A stretch of DNA of 64,000 nt from Aestuariivita sp. (GCA_018401465.1 JAGYKE010000004.1:930001-994000); one strand, 5' to 3'; positions 14,967-26,966 are shown, counted from the first letter of the stretch. Numbers and translations: made by a program. The notes: generated by a model from the letters alone, not told the origin.

Positions 14967-17147
14967 GTGCCGAGATTGATGCTAGATAAATTCAATAGAT
15001 CTTCACCATCGTCACGTGATCGTGACCCCCGAGGTGACGAGGACGAGATTGATCTGCTGGCGATGCTGTCTGTTATATGGCGGGGAAAGTGGATCATCGC
15101 GGCATGTGCGGCGCTCGCACTGCTGGTCGGAGGATACTATGCCTACGTGCTGGCCGTGCCGAAGTATCGGTCGACTGCGACTCTGGCGCTCGAACTCAGG
15201 AACGAGCAGATCGTCGATATCGAGAGCGTCTTTTCGGGCGTGTCAGGTGAACAATCCGCGATCAATACTGAACTTGAAGTTATTCGGTCCCGTGGTCTGC
15301 TGCAGCGTCTAGCCGAAGATCTGGAGCTTGCCAACGACCCCGAGTTCAATGGCGCGCTGAGACCCGAGCCTGGCTTTTCTCTCAGGAAACTGATCGCGGG
15401 CATCGCAACCGCGAGGGGCGACGGCGTACAATCCGGTGCCGTGACCGCAGAAGAAATTTCTGCCTCCGAAGAAATGCAGCGCAACTCCATCGTCGGTGTC
15501 TTGCGGGATGCGATCGACGTCTCGAACCTGCGTCAGACCTACATCTTCGAGATCTCGGCCACGACCGAGGACCCGCGCAAGTCGCAGCGGATCACGAACG
15601 CGCTGGCCGAACTCTACATCCAGGATCAGATCGACGTGAAATTCAGCGCGACCGAGAACGCGGTCGCCTGGCTCTCCGAACGTGTTGTCGAACTTGAAAA
15701 CGACCTCAGGGAGCGCGAGGACAGGATCAAGGACATGCGTGCCAACATTGGGTTGGTGAGTGTCGAGGCGATGGACGCGCTGAACCAGCAATTGCGCGAC
15801 CGGCGGTCCCGGCTGGCGGATGCGGAAGCCACCGTCGCGTTGCAGGAGGCCCGGCTCGCCGCGTTGACGGAACTGCGGGCGTCGGGATCAGCTGCCGAGA
15901 TCGCAGCGCAATTCGACGACCCGACCCTTGTGCGTCTGGCGCAGGATATCGAAGCTGGTTCCGCCAATGCCCGCCAGCTGTTCGACAGCCGGGCCGACCT
16001 GCTGACCGGCAGGTTTGCGGCCAACCTTGAACGGCAGCGCCAGCAGGCTGCGGCCCTCACTGCAGCCTTCACCGAGTTGTCGACGACCGTGGAGACGCAA
16101 TCCCAGCAACTTCTGGAACTCCAGAGGCTGGAGCGTGAGACCGAAGCGACCCGCACGCTTTACGACACCTTCCTGAACCGGTTGAAGGAAACCTCGGTTC
16201 AGCGCGGCCTGCAACTGGCCGACAGCCGCGTTCTGTCCGAGGCAACACCCGGTCGTCTTGTCGAGCCCCAAAAGAGGCGGATTCTGGCCTTGTCGATCGT
16301 TCTGGGCACCATGCTCGGGATCGCCATCGTCCTGGCCCGTCAGTTCCTGAACAACGGCTATCGCACGTCGGAGGAATTGGAACGCGACAGCCGGATGACG
16401 ATTCTCGGGCAGATTCCGCTCATGCCGATCACCAAGCGGACGGAACTGATCGACTACCTGAACGACAAGCCGACTTCTGCCGCGGTCGAGGCGGTGCGGA
16501 ACATGCGGACCTCGGTCCTTCTGTCCAACATCGACCAGCCGCCGCAGGTGATCCTGTCGACATCGTCGGTTCCGGGCGAAGGCAAGACGACGATTTCGAT
16601 CGCGCTGGCGCATAACCTTGCCGGCTTGGGCAAGCGGGTGCTGCTGCTCGAGGCCGATATCCGCAGGAGGACCTTCGGGGAATACTTCGACATCCCCATG
16701 GTCAGGGGCGGTCTGATCGCGGCGATGACGGGTCAGTATCCGATTGAGGATTGCGTCGTGCGCGATCCGCGCATGAACATCGACATCATGATGGGCGAGA
16801 AATCCTCGATCAATGCCGCAGACCTCTTTTCGTCGGAACGTTTCCAGGACTTGATGAACGAATTGCGGGCGCGCTACGACTTCATCATCATCGATACACC
16901 GCCTGTCCTTGTGGTGCCGGATGCCCGCGTCATCGGGCAGGTGGCTGATGCCATCATCTTCGCGGTGGCCTGGGACAGAACGTCTCGCGCTCAGGTCACC
17001 GAGGCGCTCCGCCAGTTCGCGACCGTCAATGTGCGCGTGACCGGCCTTGCCCTGTCGCAGATCAGCCCCAAGGGGATGAAGCGCTACGGCTACGGTGGTC
17101 GGTACGGGGCGTATTCCTCTTATGGCAAGGCCTATTACGACGCCTGA
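14967..17147 (+). CDS. Polysaccharide chain-length regulator/tyrosine autokinase (Wzc/ExoP-like)
   Basis: 726 residues from GTG 14967; ATG at codon 5 is an alternative. The inner-membrane protein has TM1 at about 41–63, a large periplasmic coiled-coil region (about 230–400), the Wzz motif TPGRLVEPQKRR at 427–438, TM2 at about 439–458, and a cytoplasmic BY-kinase domain with Walker A SVPGEGKTT (534–542), A' LLLEADIRR (559–567) and B FIIIDTPP (639–646). The tail has seven Tyr in its last 20 residues (707–724), the usual autophosphorylation cluster. It should control polymer length and work with the OPX channel upstream. It follows the amber-interrupted sugar transferase by 68 bases. Confidence 0.93.
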   Translation: MPRLMLDKFNRSSPSSRDRDPRGDEDEIDLLAMLSVIWRGKWIIAACAALALLVGGYYAYVLAVPKYRSTATLALELRNEQIVDIESVFSGVSGEQSAINTELEVIRSRGLLQRLAEDLELANDPEFNGALRPEPGFSLRKLIAGIATARGDGVQSGAVTAEEISASEEMQRNSIVGVLRDAIDVSNLRQTYIFEISATTEDPRKSQRITNALAELYIQDQIDVKFSATENAVAWLSERVVELENDLREREDRIKDMRANIGLVSVEAMDALNQQLRDRRSRLADAEATVALQEARLAALTELRASGSAAEIAAQFDDPTLVRLAQDIEAGSANARQLFDSRADLLTGRFAANLERQRQQAAALTAAFTELSTTVETQSQQLLELQRLERETEATRTLYDTFLNRLKETSVQRGLQLADSRVLSEATPGRLVEPQKRRILALSIVLGTMLGIAIVLARQFLNNGYRTSEELERDSRMTILGQIPLMPITKRTELIDYLNDKPTSAAVEAVRNMRTSVLLSNIDQPPQVILSTSSVPGEGKTTISIALAHNLAGLGKRVLLLEADIRRRTFGEYFDIPMVRGGLIAAMTGQYPIEDCVVRDPRMNIDIMMGEKSSINAADLFSSERFQDLMNELRARYDFIIIDTPPVLVVPDARVIGQVADAIIFAVAWDRTSRAQVTEALRQFATVNVRVTGLALSQISPKGMKRYGYGGRYGAYSSYGKAYYDA

Positions 17148-17150
17148 TCC

Positions 17151-18107
17151 TCAGCGGCGGAAACTGTCCTGATTGTCGAGGAACCAGCCGTAGGTCTCCT
17201 CGATCCCGTCCTGCAACGCGATCCGCGCGCGCCAGCCCATGTCAGCCAGCCGGGTGACATCCATCAGCTTGCGCATCGTGCCGTCGGGCTTTGACGGGTC
17301 GGTTGCGATCCGACCCCGGAACCCGGTGACCCCGGCCACCATCCGCGCCAGTTCAAGGATCGACACGTCGATGCCGGTGCCCACGTTGATATGGCTGAGC
17401 ATGGGTTCGGTATTGGCCTCGTAGACGTCCTTCGACAGGTCGAGCACGTAAAGCGACGCCTCAGCCATGTCGTCGACATGAAGGAACTCGCGCCGCGGCG
17501 TGCCGGTGCCCCAGATCGTTACCTCGTCGAGGCGGGCTTGGGCCGCCTCGTGGAAGCGGCGGATCAGGGCAGGCAGGACGTGGCTGTTTTCCGGGTGGAA
17601 GTTGTCGCCGGGGCCATACAGGTTCGTCGGCATCACGCTGCGGTAATCGGTGCCGTGCTGCCGGTTGTAGCTTTCGCAAAGCTTGATGCCCGCGATCTTG
17701 GCGATGGCATAGGGTTCGTTGGTAGGTTCCAGCACGCCGGTCAGCAGCGCATCCTCGCGCATCGGCTGGGGCACCGCGCGGGGGTAGATGCAGCTTGACC
17801 CCAGTTGCAGAAGCCGCGTGACCCCGGCGGCAAAGGCCTGATGGATCACGTTCGACTGGATCATCAGATTTTCATAGATGAAGTTTGCCGGATAGGTGTT
17901 GTTGGCGTGAATGCCCCCCACCTTGGCGGCGGCCAGGACCACCACGTCCGGCTTTTCCGTCTGCATGAAATCCCGCACCGCCGCCTGATCGGTCAGGTCC
18001 AGCTCGGCATGGGTGCGGGTGATGGTCTCGGCCCCGCGCGCCTGCAGCTTGCGCAGGATCGCGCCGCCCACCATGCCACGATGGCCTGCGACGTAGATGC
18101 GGGTCAT
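17151..18107 (-). CDS. fcl: GDP-L-fucose synthase
   Basis: 318 residues from ATG 18107 ([17 protein letters not shown], a Rossmann GxxGxxG start); a 69-codon upward extension of the frame is non-homologous. The SDR-type catalytic residues are in SSCIYPR and YAIAKIAG (YxxxK). The enzyme epimerises and reduces GDP-4-keto-6-deoxymannose to GDP-L-fucose using NADPH in the cytoplasm. It lies 4 bases downstream of gmd, which makes its substrate, and converges on the Wzc-like gene, leaving only 3 bases between the two stops. A fucose-containing exopolysaccharide is the natural inference. Confidence 0.94.
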   Translation of the reverse strand: MTRIYVAGHRGMVGGAILRKLQARGAETITRTHAELDLTDQAAVRDFMQTEKPDVVVLAAAKVGGIHANNTYPANFIYENLMIQSNVIHQAFAAGVTRLLQLGSSCIYPRAVPQPMREDALLTGVLEPTNEPYAIAKIAGIKLCESYNRQHGTDYRSVMPTNLYGPGDNFHPENSHVLPALIRRFHEAAQARLDEVTIWGTGTPRREFLHVDDMAEASLYVLDLSKDVYEANTEPMLSHINVGTGIDVSILELARMVAGVTGFRGRIATDPSKPDGTMRKLMDVTRLADMGWRARIALQDGIEETYGWFLDNQDSFRR

Positions 18108-18111
18108 CGCC

Positions 18112-19233
18112 TCAGCCCTCCAGCGACACCGGCAGGTCGAGACCATGCGCCTTGAGAAGCGCGTGGCGCCGGGCGGCCTTGAAGTCTTCCGCGACCATCT
18201 CGGCGCACATCTCGCGGGCGGTGATCTCGGGCTCCCATCCCAGCCGTTCGCGGGCGCGGGTCGGGTCGCCCAGCAGCGTCTCGACCTCGGCAGGCCGGAA
18301 ATAGCGCGGGTCAATCCGCACGACCACGTCGCCCTGTTTCAGCGCGGGCGCCTTGTCGCCGGTGACCGAAACGACGGTCGCGATTTCGTCCACGCCTTCG
18401 CCCGTGAATGCCAGCGTGATCCCCAGATCCGCAGCCGCCCAGGTGATGAACTCGCGCACGCTGAATTGCTGGCCGGTCGCGATCACGAAATCTTCCGGTG
18501 CGTCCTGCTGCAGCATCATCCACTGCATGCGCACGTAGTCCTTGGCGTGCCCCCAGTCGCGCAGCGCGTCGATGTTGCCCATGTAGAGGCAGGGCTCGAG
18601 CCCCTGCGCGATGTTGGCGAGCCCCCGCGTGATCTTGCGCGTCACGAAGGTTTCGCCGCGCCGCGGGCTCTCGTGGTTGAAGAGGATGCCGTTGCAGGCA
18701 TAAAGCCCGTAAGCCTCGCGGTAGTTCACCGTGATCCAGTAGGCATAGAGCTTGGCCACCGCATAAGGACTGCGCGGGTGGAAGGGCGTCGTCTCCTTCT
18801 GCGGCGTCTCCTGCACAAGGCCGTAAAGCTCGGACGTCGAGGCCTGGTAGAAGCGCGTCTTTTTCTCGAGCCCGAGGAACCGGATCGCCTCCAAAAGCCG
18901 CAGCGCACCGATGGCGTCGACGTCGGCTGTGTATTCCGGGGCCTCGAAGCTGACCGCGACATGGGATTGCGCCCCGAGATTATAGACCTCGTCGGGCTGC
19001 ACCTCCGAGATGATGCGCGTCAGGTTCGACGTGTCGGTCAGATCGCCGTAATGCAGCTTCAGCTTGGCATGGTCGGTATGCGGATCCTGATAGATGTGGT
19101 CGATCCGCTGCGTGTTGAAAAGCGAGGCGCGCCGCTTGATGCCGTGCACCTCGTATCCCTTCTCCAGAAGGAACTCCGCCAGGTAGGACCCGTCCTGTCC
19201 TGTGATCCCGGTGATCAGCGCGCGTTTGGTCAT
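18112..19233 (-). CDS. gmd: GDP-mannose 4,6-dehydratase
   Basis: 373 residues from ATG 19233 (ribosome-binding AGGA, 5 bases upstream). The N-terminus [19 protein letters not shown] carries the nucleotide-binding GxxGxxG; STSELYG and [10 protein letters not shown] hold the catalytic Thr/Ser and YxxxK. It converts GDP-D-mannose to GDP-4-keto-6-deoxy-D-mannose, the first step toward GDP-L-fucose. It precedes fcl with a 4-base gap, so both form one minus-strand operon facing the exopolysaccharide export genes. Length and motifs are normal. Confidence 0.95.
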   Translation of the reverse strand: MTKRALITGITGQDGSYLAEFLLEKGYEVHGIKRRASLFNTQRIDHIYQDPHTDHAKLKLHYGDLTDTSNLTRIISEVQPDEVYNLGAQSHVAVSFEAPEYTADVDAIGALRLLEAIRFLGLEKKTRFYQASTSELYGLVQETPQKETTPFHPRSPYAVAKLYAYWITVNYREAYGLYACNGILFNHESPRRGETFVTRKITRGLANIAQGLEPCLYMGNIDALRDWGHAKDYVRMQWMMLQQDAPEDFVIATGQQFSVREFITWAAADLGITLAFTGEGVDEIATVVSVTGDKAPALKQGDVVVRIDPRYFRPAEVETLLGDPTRARERLGWEPEITAREMCAEMVAEDFKAARRHALLKAHGLDLPVSLEG

Positions 19234-19331
19234 GTGTCCTGCCTTTGGCCTTCGCATCCTGGAAGGGGCCTAACGCATCCTTGATCGCATCTCCATGCAA
19301 AACACGTCGGTGGACACTGCGGGACGCGCGT

Positions 19332-19853
19332 TCAAACCGCGGCGAGGTGGCTGGCATCCGCCTTCAGGCGCACCTGCTGTCCCATCAGGTCAAGCAGGAC
19401 CCAGACGCGCCGGTCCGGGGTGATCCGGTCTATGGTGGCGATGAAGTCCGTGAAGGGGCCGTGGGTCAGGACCACCGTATCGCCGGGCTGCAGTTCTGCT
19501 TCGGGCTGCAGCAGGCCATCGCCGTCGCAGCGCGCCATGAGACCGAGAACCAGATCGTCCGGCACTTGCGCCGGCGCCGCCCCGAAGCTGACAAGGCGCG
19601 ACACCCCGAGCGTGCCGTTGACCGACCGCCAGTTCGGGTTCGCGGGATCCAGCCCCACGAAGGCGTATCCGGGGAAAAGGGGGCGCTGTTCCGTGACGAA
19701 CTGCTGCCCGCGGCGCAGCGTCTCTTCGATGCGGGGCAGGAAGACGCCAAAGCCCTGACGGAGCAGGTTGCGTTCCGCGATGCGCGCCGAATTCGGTTTG
19801 AGCTGGACCAGATGCCAGGTCGTCCTTGCCTTCGTTGTCATCGTCGTCCCCAC
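19332..19853 (-). CDS. NusG-family antiterminator, RfaH-like
   Basis: 173 residues from ATG 19853 (an internal ATG four codons later is possible). The NGN domain opens TTWHLVQLKPNSARIAERNL and includes PLFPGYAFVGLD; a C-terminal KOW-like domain starts at LQPGDTVVLTHGPF. This is the layout of specialised NusG paralogs (RfaH, UpxY, LoaP) that ride RNA polymerase through long surface-polysaccharide operons. It is not housekeeping NusG, which would sit with secE and ribosomal protein genes. It lies upstream of gmd–fcl and close to the export block, so an exopolysaccharide operon is the likely target. I could not find an ops-like element. Confidence 0.85.
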   Translation of the reverse strand: MGTTMTTKARTTWHLVQLKPNSARIAERNLLRQGFGVFLPRIEETLRRGQQFVTEQRPLFPGYAFVGLDPANPNWRSVNGTLGVSRLVSFGAAPAQVPDDLVLGLMARCDGDGLLQPEAELQPGDTVVLTHGPFTDFIATIDRITPDRRVWVLLDLMGQQVRLKADASHLAAV

Positions 19854-20021
19854 CGACTCATCCTGCCAAAGGTGACAGGGCCCTTGATCATTTCAACCCC
19901 GCGTCTTGCACAAACGGAAGGTTTCGCCTGTTGCGGCGGTCCTATGCCCGAATTGTGACACGGCATCGACAAGCCTTGCGGCGCGCATGTATGTCAGGGG
20001 GGCAAGACAAGGAGAGGCGCG

Positions 20022-20285
20022 ATGCAGGACGACCAGGTCCACTGGGACGATCCCGGGTTCGACGAATTCATCGAGGAGGAACTGTCCGGCCTTGCCGACC
20101 GGGCGCAGGCGCGGGGGATCTGCCTTGATTGCCTGAGCGACCGGCTGATCTTCGAGGTGATCGCGGGGCTGGTGCGCGGCGGCGTGCCGGATACCGAAAT
20201 CCTGGCCTTGGTCGAGGATGCCCTCGAAGATGCCGAGCGGGAAGAGGAAGACGAGACCGCCCAAAGGCCCCCGCGGGTGCATTGA
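20022..20285 (+). CDS. Small acidic hypothetical protein with a CxxC pair
   Basis: 87 residues, start ATG 20022 with a strong AAGGAGAGG site. Highly acidic at both ends (DDQVHWDDPGFDEFIEEEL; EDALEDAEREEEDE), with one ICLDCLSD CxxC and a hydrophobic helix LIFEVIAGLV. No transmembrane segment or signal. I do not recognise the family. It converges on katG, with a GC-rich hairpin between. The strong ribosome-binding site and clean codon use make it a real gene. Confidence 0.65.
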   Translation: MQDDQVHWDDPGFDEFIEEELSGLADRAQARGICLDCLSDRLIFEVIAGLVRGGVPDTEILALVEDALEDAEREEEDETAQRPPRVH

Positions 20286-20289
20286 AGAC

Positions 20290-20312
20290 CCCGCGCGCCT
20301 GTCGCGCGCGGG
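20290..20312. terminator. GC-rich hairpin between convergent genes
   Basis: Nine-base-pair stem CCCGCGCGC/GCGCGCGGG with loop CTGTC, in the 43-base gap between the small acidic protein gene and the end of katG. It has no clear T-run on either strand, so it may be a pause or bidirectional transcript end rather than a canonical intrinsic terminator. Confidence 0.45.
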
Positions 20313-20328
20313 ATCCGTTCGTTCAGTC

Positions 20329-22629
<2,301 letters not shown>

Positions 22630-22631
22630 CT

Positions 22632-22649
22632 AATTTGATATTTCAAATT
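22632..22649. promoter_or_regulatory. Candidate OxyR operator between katG and oxyR
   Basis: Perfect inverted repeat AATTTGA-N4-TCAAATT, inside an AT-rich island about 20 bases before the oxyR start. LysR-type regulators bind T-N11-A-like palindromes near their own divergent promoters; the site fits that position, though not the full E. coli OxyR consensus. Confidence 0.45.
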
Positions 22650-22668
22650 CATGCGATAAGTTTTTCAT

Positions 22669-23565
22669 ATGAAAAATCTGACCCTCAAACAGCTCCGTTA
22701 CTTCGATGCGTTGGCACGGCACCGCCACTTCGGCCACGCTGCGGAAGCCTGTGCGATATCGCAGCCCGCGCTGTCGCTGCAGATGAAGGAACTGGAATCG
22801 GCCTTCGGCGCGCCTCTGATCGAACGGAGCGCGCGGGACATCCGCCTCAGCCCGCTGGGCGAGGATCTGGTAACCCGCGCCCGCGACATCCTGCGCGCGG
22901 TCGATGACCTTGAAGAGCTGGCGCGCTTGGCGCAGGGGCCGATGTCGGGGCGGTTGCGGCTTGGCGTGATCCCGACGGTCGCGCCCTATCTTTTGCCGCG
23001 CGTGATCAAGGCGCTGACGCGGGAATATCCTGATCTTGACCTACGTCCGCGTGAAACGGTGACGCAATCCCTGCTGGAGGACCTGAGCGCCGGGCAGCTT
23101 GACGCCGCGATCCTCGCGTTGCCGGTGTCGCAGTCGGCGTTGCATGAAGAGCCATTGTTCGAAGAGGAATTCGTGCTCGTCCGCCACCGCGACGACGCCG
23201 ACAAGCCCGTGCCGCCCGCGCAGGCCCTGCGCGAGATGCGGCTTTTGTTGCTGGAAGAGGGGCATTGCTTCCGCGATCAGGCCATCGCCTTCTGCAACCT
23301 GTCCTCTGGCCCCCGGCGCGAGATGATGGAGGGAAGCTCGCTCACCACGCTGGTGCAGATGGTGGGAGCGGGGATCGGGGTGACGCTCATCCCCGAAATC
23401 GCGGTGCCCATCGAACAGGGGGCCGCCAGCGTATCGGTCGCGCGGCTGCCCAGCCCGCGCCCGAAGCGGCGCATCGGCATGGTCTGGCGGAGGTCGAGCC
23501 CGATCGCCGACAGGTTGTCGCAGATCGCGCAGGTGATCCGGGGGGTGTTGCCTGCGGGTCAGTAA
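22669..23565 (+). CDS. oxyR: Peroxide-sensing LysR-type regulator OxyR
   Basis: 298 residues. The N-terminal winged helix-turn-helix (LKQLRYFDALARHRHFGHAA) is followed by a substrate-binding-like domain. The two redox Cys of OxyR are present in LLLLEEGHCFRDQAIAFCN, at 200 and 209, matching E. coli Cys199 and Cys208. It should form a disulfide on peroxide stress and activate katG, which it faces across a shared promoter region. Its last 7 bases overlap the end of the convergent tamB gene. Confidence 0.93.
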   Translation: MKNLTLKQLRYFDALARHRHFGHAAEACAISQPALSLQMKELESAFGAPLIERSARDIRLSPLGEDLVTRARDILRAVDDLEELARLAQGPMSGRLRLGVIPTVAPYLLPRVIKALTREYPDLDLRPRETVTQSLLEDLSAGQLDAAILALPVSQSALHEEPLFEEEFVLVRHRDDADKPVPPAQALREMRLLLLEEGHCFRDQAIAFCNLSSGPRREMMEGSSLTTLVQMVGAGIGVTLIPEIAVPIEQGAASVSVARLPSPRPKRRIGMVWRRSSPIADRLSQIAQVIRGVLPAGQ

Positions 23566-26500
23566 TCGCGTTCGAAGAAGATCCCGATCGAGCTTTCGTC
23601 GTTCGCGCCGACGCTGCCCCGCACGGTCAGCGACGGGGTCAGGTCGATGTTGAGCGATACCTCGCCCGTCCCCGCACCGCCCACGACGACATCGGTATAG
23701 ATGTTGTCCGAGATGTACCTGCCTGCCCGCACGGCGGCGCTGCCGGTCTCATCCGTGACGACGTCGAAGTCGTCGAGGTTCAGGCCCCCGCGCAAGCGCC
23801 CCACCAGATCGGCCCCGCCCCGGCCCGCCAGCGTGGCCACCGCCGAGGCAAGTTGCAGGGTCTGGAAGGTCGACAGGTCCCTGAGGTTGCGACCGAAGAA
23901 CAGAAGCGCCAGCACCTCGTCCTCGGGCCGTTCGGGCGAGGCGACGAAGCGCACGTCCGGGGCGGATGCGGGGCCATCGATCACGATGCTGGCGGTGCCG
24001 TCGCGCGTGGTACTGGTGGCCACGAAGCGCAGGAACGGGTCGAGCCGCCCGCCCATCGTCACCTCGCCCTCGGTCAGGTCGAACCGCTTGCCCAGAACGG
24101 CGACGCGTCCCCGCACAAGGCGGAAGGCGCCTTCGGACCGGACATCGACGGTGGTGCCGCTGACCCGCATGGCGCCCGCGACCTCGGCGTCGAGGCCGCG
24201 TCCGCGCACGAAGAACCGCCCCGGCACGCTGATCCCGACGTCGAGGCCGTAGACCGGAGCCGTGCCCGTGTCTTCGGTCTGCCCGGCGAGGCCCGCGCGC
24301 AGGCGGGTCTGATAGACGGCGGCGGGTTCGTTCACATGCGTGATCGGTGGCACCTCGCCCGACAGGGCGAGCGCCGAGGGTTCGACAAGCACCGTGCTTT
24401 CGCCCAGCGTGACGTCACCCGCGATGAGTGCGCCGCCCGAGACCGGCCCGGTGACGGTCATGTCGGCATTGGCGACGATGCGGAAGAGCCGCGGATCGAC
24501 AAGGGTGAAGCCGCGCAGCGCGATGCGCAGGTTTGCGGGCAAGCCCTGGTCGAGGCCAAGCGTCCCCGACACCTGCACCTGTCCGCCGGTGGACTTGGTC
24601 GCGGTCACGTCCAGCGTTGCCCGCGCGCCCTGCAGGTCGATCCGCGCGGTGATGTCCGACAGCGCGATACCCTGTGCCGGGGCGACGAAACGCGCGCCCT
24701 GCGTCGTGATCTGACCCGACAGCGCCGGCAGGCCGGGTTCGCCGCGCAGGGCAAGGTCATAGCGCGCGGTGCCCGCAAGGCTGCTCGGGCGCAGGAACGG
24801 TTCGCTCAGCGACAGGGGCGCTGTTCCCCGGATCGTCAGATCGACCTTGCCGTCCGCCACGATGCGTCCCGCCGTGCGCGCCTCAAGCCCGCCTGCGCCT
24901 TGCGCGGTCGCGTCGATCAGCCAGTCTGCACCTTCGGGCCGCGCACTGGCGCGCAGCGACAGCGGGCCGCGCAGGTCGGGGACCAAGGGGCTCGCATCGG
25001 GCAGATCGGCCGTCAGCCGCAATTCCGCCCCCGGCCCGGTGAACTGGCCTGACAGGTCCAGCGTCAGCCGGTAGGGGCCGTCGATGCGGCTGTCGGTGCG
25101 CCAGTGGCCGCCTTCGGTCTGGTCGATGCGCCCGCGCGCGGCGCTCACGCCTGTGAATTGCGGCGTGACCAGCGCGACGTCCGACAGCCGCAGATCATAG
25201 GTCAGCGCGCTGCCCTGCGCTGCAAGCCGCCCCTGCGCCGTCGCCTGCGCCTGGTCGTTGACGGCGGACAGCGTGCGCAGGGTGATCCCGTCGGCGTCGC
25301 GCGTGGCGTCGAGTGTCAGTCGCGTCTGCCCGGCCAGAACCGCATCCGCCGCCTCGACGCCAAGGCGCAGGTCCTGTGTGGTGCCGGTGGCGGCGACGTC
25401 GAAACTGCCTTCGATGGGCGACATGCGCCCGCGCGCCGTGCCCTCGACCCGCCCCGCCAGATCGCGGCCTGTCAGCCCTGCGAAGCGCGCCATGTCCTCT
25501 GCCCGGACCGACAGGTCGAACGCGATGTCGAGCGCGTCTTCCAGCCCCGAGAAGACCGCCGACCCCGTCAGCCCGTAATCGGGGCCGGACAGAACCAGAT
25601 CGGACAGCGTCAGCCGGTCGCCCTCAGTATAGGCCATCTGAGCGGTCAGGCGTGTCTCATCCCCCAGCGCGGTGTCGAGCCCCGGCGTGCCCGTGGCAAT
25701 TCCCGACGCGACCGCCGTGATCAGCGTATCGAGCCGCGCGGGCCCGTCCGTGGGCAGCGCGATGGTCCCGTCAAGGTCCAGTGTCATGTCGGCGATGCGC
25801 AGCCTGTCGCGCTTTAGATCGGAAAAGCCGATGTCGCCGGTCAGCCGGTCGCCGCTTGCCGCATCGAATTCAAGCGTGAGGGTGGCGCTGTCGATCCGCG
25901 TTTCCGCCCCTGTCAGTGGCAGAAGGACCGGCCCGCCGCGCGGGTCGCCCACGACCGCGTTGATGTCGAGCGCCAGCGGCCAGCCTTCGGCGTTGAGCGC
26001 GACCTGACCCTCCAGCCGCAGCTTGGCCGCGTCAAGCTGCACGAGGTCGAGCGTCAGGCTGCCATCGGCGCCACGCAGGCCTTTGGCAGACAGGTGCACA
26101 TCGGGGCCGAAGAAGGGGCGATAGGCCGGTTGGAACAGCGCGGTGACATCGCCGCCCAGATCGGCGGTGAAGCTTGTGCCGCCGTCTTCGGCACCGGTCA
26201 GGGTGACCGTGCCGCCCAGCCGCTGCACGCCGTCGGTTGCCAGCGCCAGCCGCGTCGTCAGGTCATCCACCGGCCCGGACCCGGTCGCCGACAGGGTCAG
26301 TGCGGGCCGGCCGGGCACGCCCATCAGGTTTGCCGCCAGACCGTTCGCCGGTTCGTCGACGAGGACTTTCAGATCCACCCCCCGCGTCGCCGGATCATAG
26401 GCGAGGTCGATCGCGAGGTTCCCCCCGTCGCCATCGAGCCTGCGCATGTCGAAGCGCAGCGCGCCGCCGCCCCCTTCGAGCCGCGCCGCCCCGTCCACCG

Positions 26501-26966
26501 CCAGCGTCGCGGTCTGGCCCAGCACCGGATCGGCCAGCGAAAGCCGGTCGATCCGGACGGTGCCGATATTGACCGTGACGGGCAGGTTGGGCAGGGCGAA
26601 TTCCGTCGTCTCGGCCGGGGGGAGGCCGGTGTCTGCGGGGACGGGGGGGCGCAGGATCTCGACCCGTTCCGCCGCCAGCGTCTCGACCTCAAGCCGCCCG
26701 CGCAGAAGCGCGGTGCGCGTCCAGACCAGTTGCGCATTCTCAAGCCGGAGCCAGATGCCGTCGTCGTCGGCGATGGTCAGCGATTGCAGCCGCGCGGTGG
26801 AGGACAGCGCGCCGGTGAACCCGGTCACGCGCACTTCGCGCCCTGCGCCGGACAGCGAATCCTGGATCAGCCGTTCAAGGAAGGTGCCGTCGTCCTGCGC
26901 CATGACCGGCGCGGTCCCAAGGCCAAGGCAGGTTGCAGCCAGAAGAAGGATGCGCCGCAGCCCCAT
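23559..26966 (-). CDS. tamB: Translocation and assembly module protein TamB
   Basis: 1135 residues from ATG 26966, which overlaps the tamA stop as TGATG. An N-terminal hydrophobic segment (MGLRRILLLAATCLGLGTAP) anchors or exports it, followed by long β-rich repeats (DIALAYDPATRG-like strands, many SLTLD/TLDLS blocks) and the conserved C-terminal TamB/DUF490 domain ending DESSIGIFFERDY. TamB-family proteins span the periplasm and work with the Omp85 partner TamA in outer-membrane protein assembly and probably phospholipid transport. Length and gene order are typical. An ATG 45 codons upstream is inside tamA and unlikely. Confidence 0.93.
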   Translation of the reverse strand: MGLRRILLLAATCLGLGTAPVMAQDDGTFLERLIQDSLSGAGREVRVTGFTGALSSTARLQSLTIADDDGIWLRLENAQLVWTRTALLRGRLEVETLAAERVEILRPPVPADTGLPPAETTEFALPNLPVTVNIGTVRIDRLSLADPVLGQTATLAVDGAARLEGGGGALRFDMRRLDGDGGNLAIDLAYDPATRGVDLKVLVDEPANGLAANLMGVPGRPALTLSATGSGPVDDLTTRLALATDGVQRLGGTVTLTGAEDGGTSFTADLGGDVTALFQPAYRPFFGPDVHLSAKGLRGADGSLTLDLVQLDAAKLRLEGQVALNAEGWPLALDINAVVGDPRGGPVLLPLTGAETRIDSATLTLEFDAASGDRLTGDIGFSDLKRDRLRIADMTLDLDGTIALPTDGPARLDTLITAVASGIATGTPGLDTALGDETRLTAQMAYTEGDRLTLSDLVLSGPDYGLTGSAVFSGLEDALDIAFDLSVRAEDMARFAGLTGRDLAGRVEGTARGRMSPIEGSFDVAATGTTQDLRLGVEAADAVLAGQTRLTLDATRDADGITLRTLSAVNDQAQATAQGRLAAQGSALTYDLRLSDVALVTPQFTGVSAARGRIDQTEGGHWRTDSRIDGPYRLTLDLSGQFTGPGAELRLTADLPDASPLVPDLRGPLSLRASARPEGADWLIDATAQGAGGLEARTAGRIVADGKVDLTIRGTAPLSLSEPFLRPSSLAGTARYDLALRGEPGLPALSGQITTQGARFVAPAQGIALSDITARIDLQGARATLDVTATKSTGGQVQVSGTLGLDQGLPANLRIALRGFTLVDPRLFRIVANADMTVTGPVSGGALIAGDVTLGESTVLVEPSALALSGEVPPITHVNEPAAVYQTRLRAGLAGQTEDTGTAPVYGLDVGISVPGRFFVRGRGLDAEVAGAMRVSGTTVDVRSEGAFRLVRGRVAVLGKRFDLTEGEVTMGGRLDPFLRFVATSTTRDGTASIVIDGPASAPDVRFVASPERPEDEVLALLFFGRNLRDLSTFQTLQLASAVATLAGRGGADLVGRLRGGLNLDDFDVVTDETGSAAVRAGRYISDNIYTDVVVGGAGTGEVSLNIDLTPSLTVRGSVGANDESSIGIFFERDY

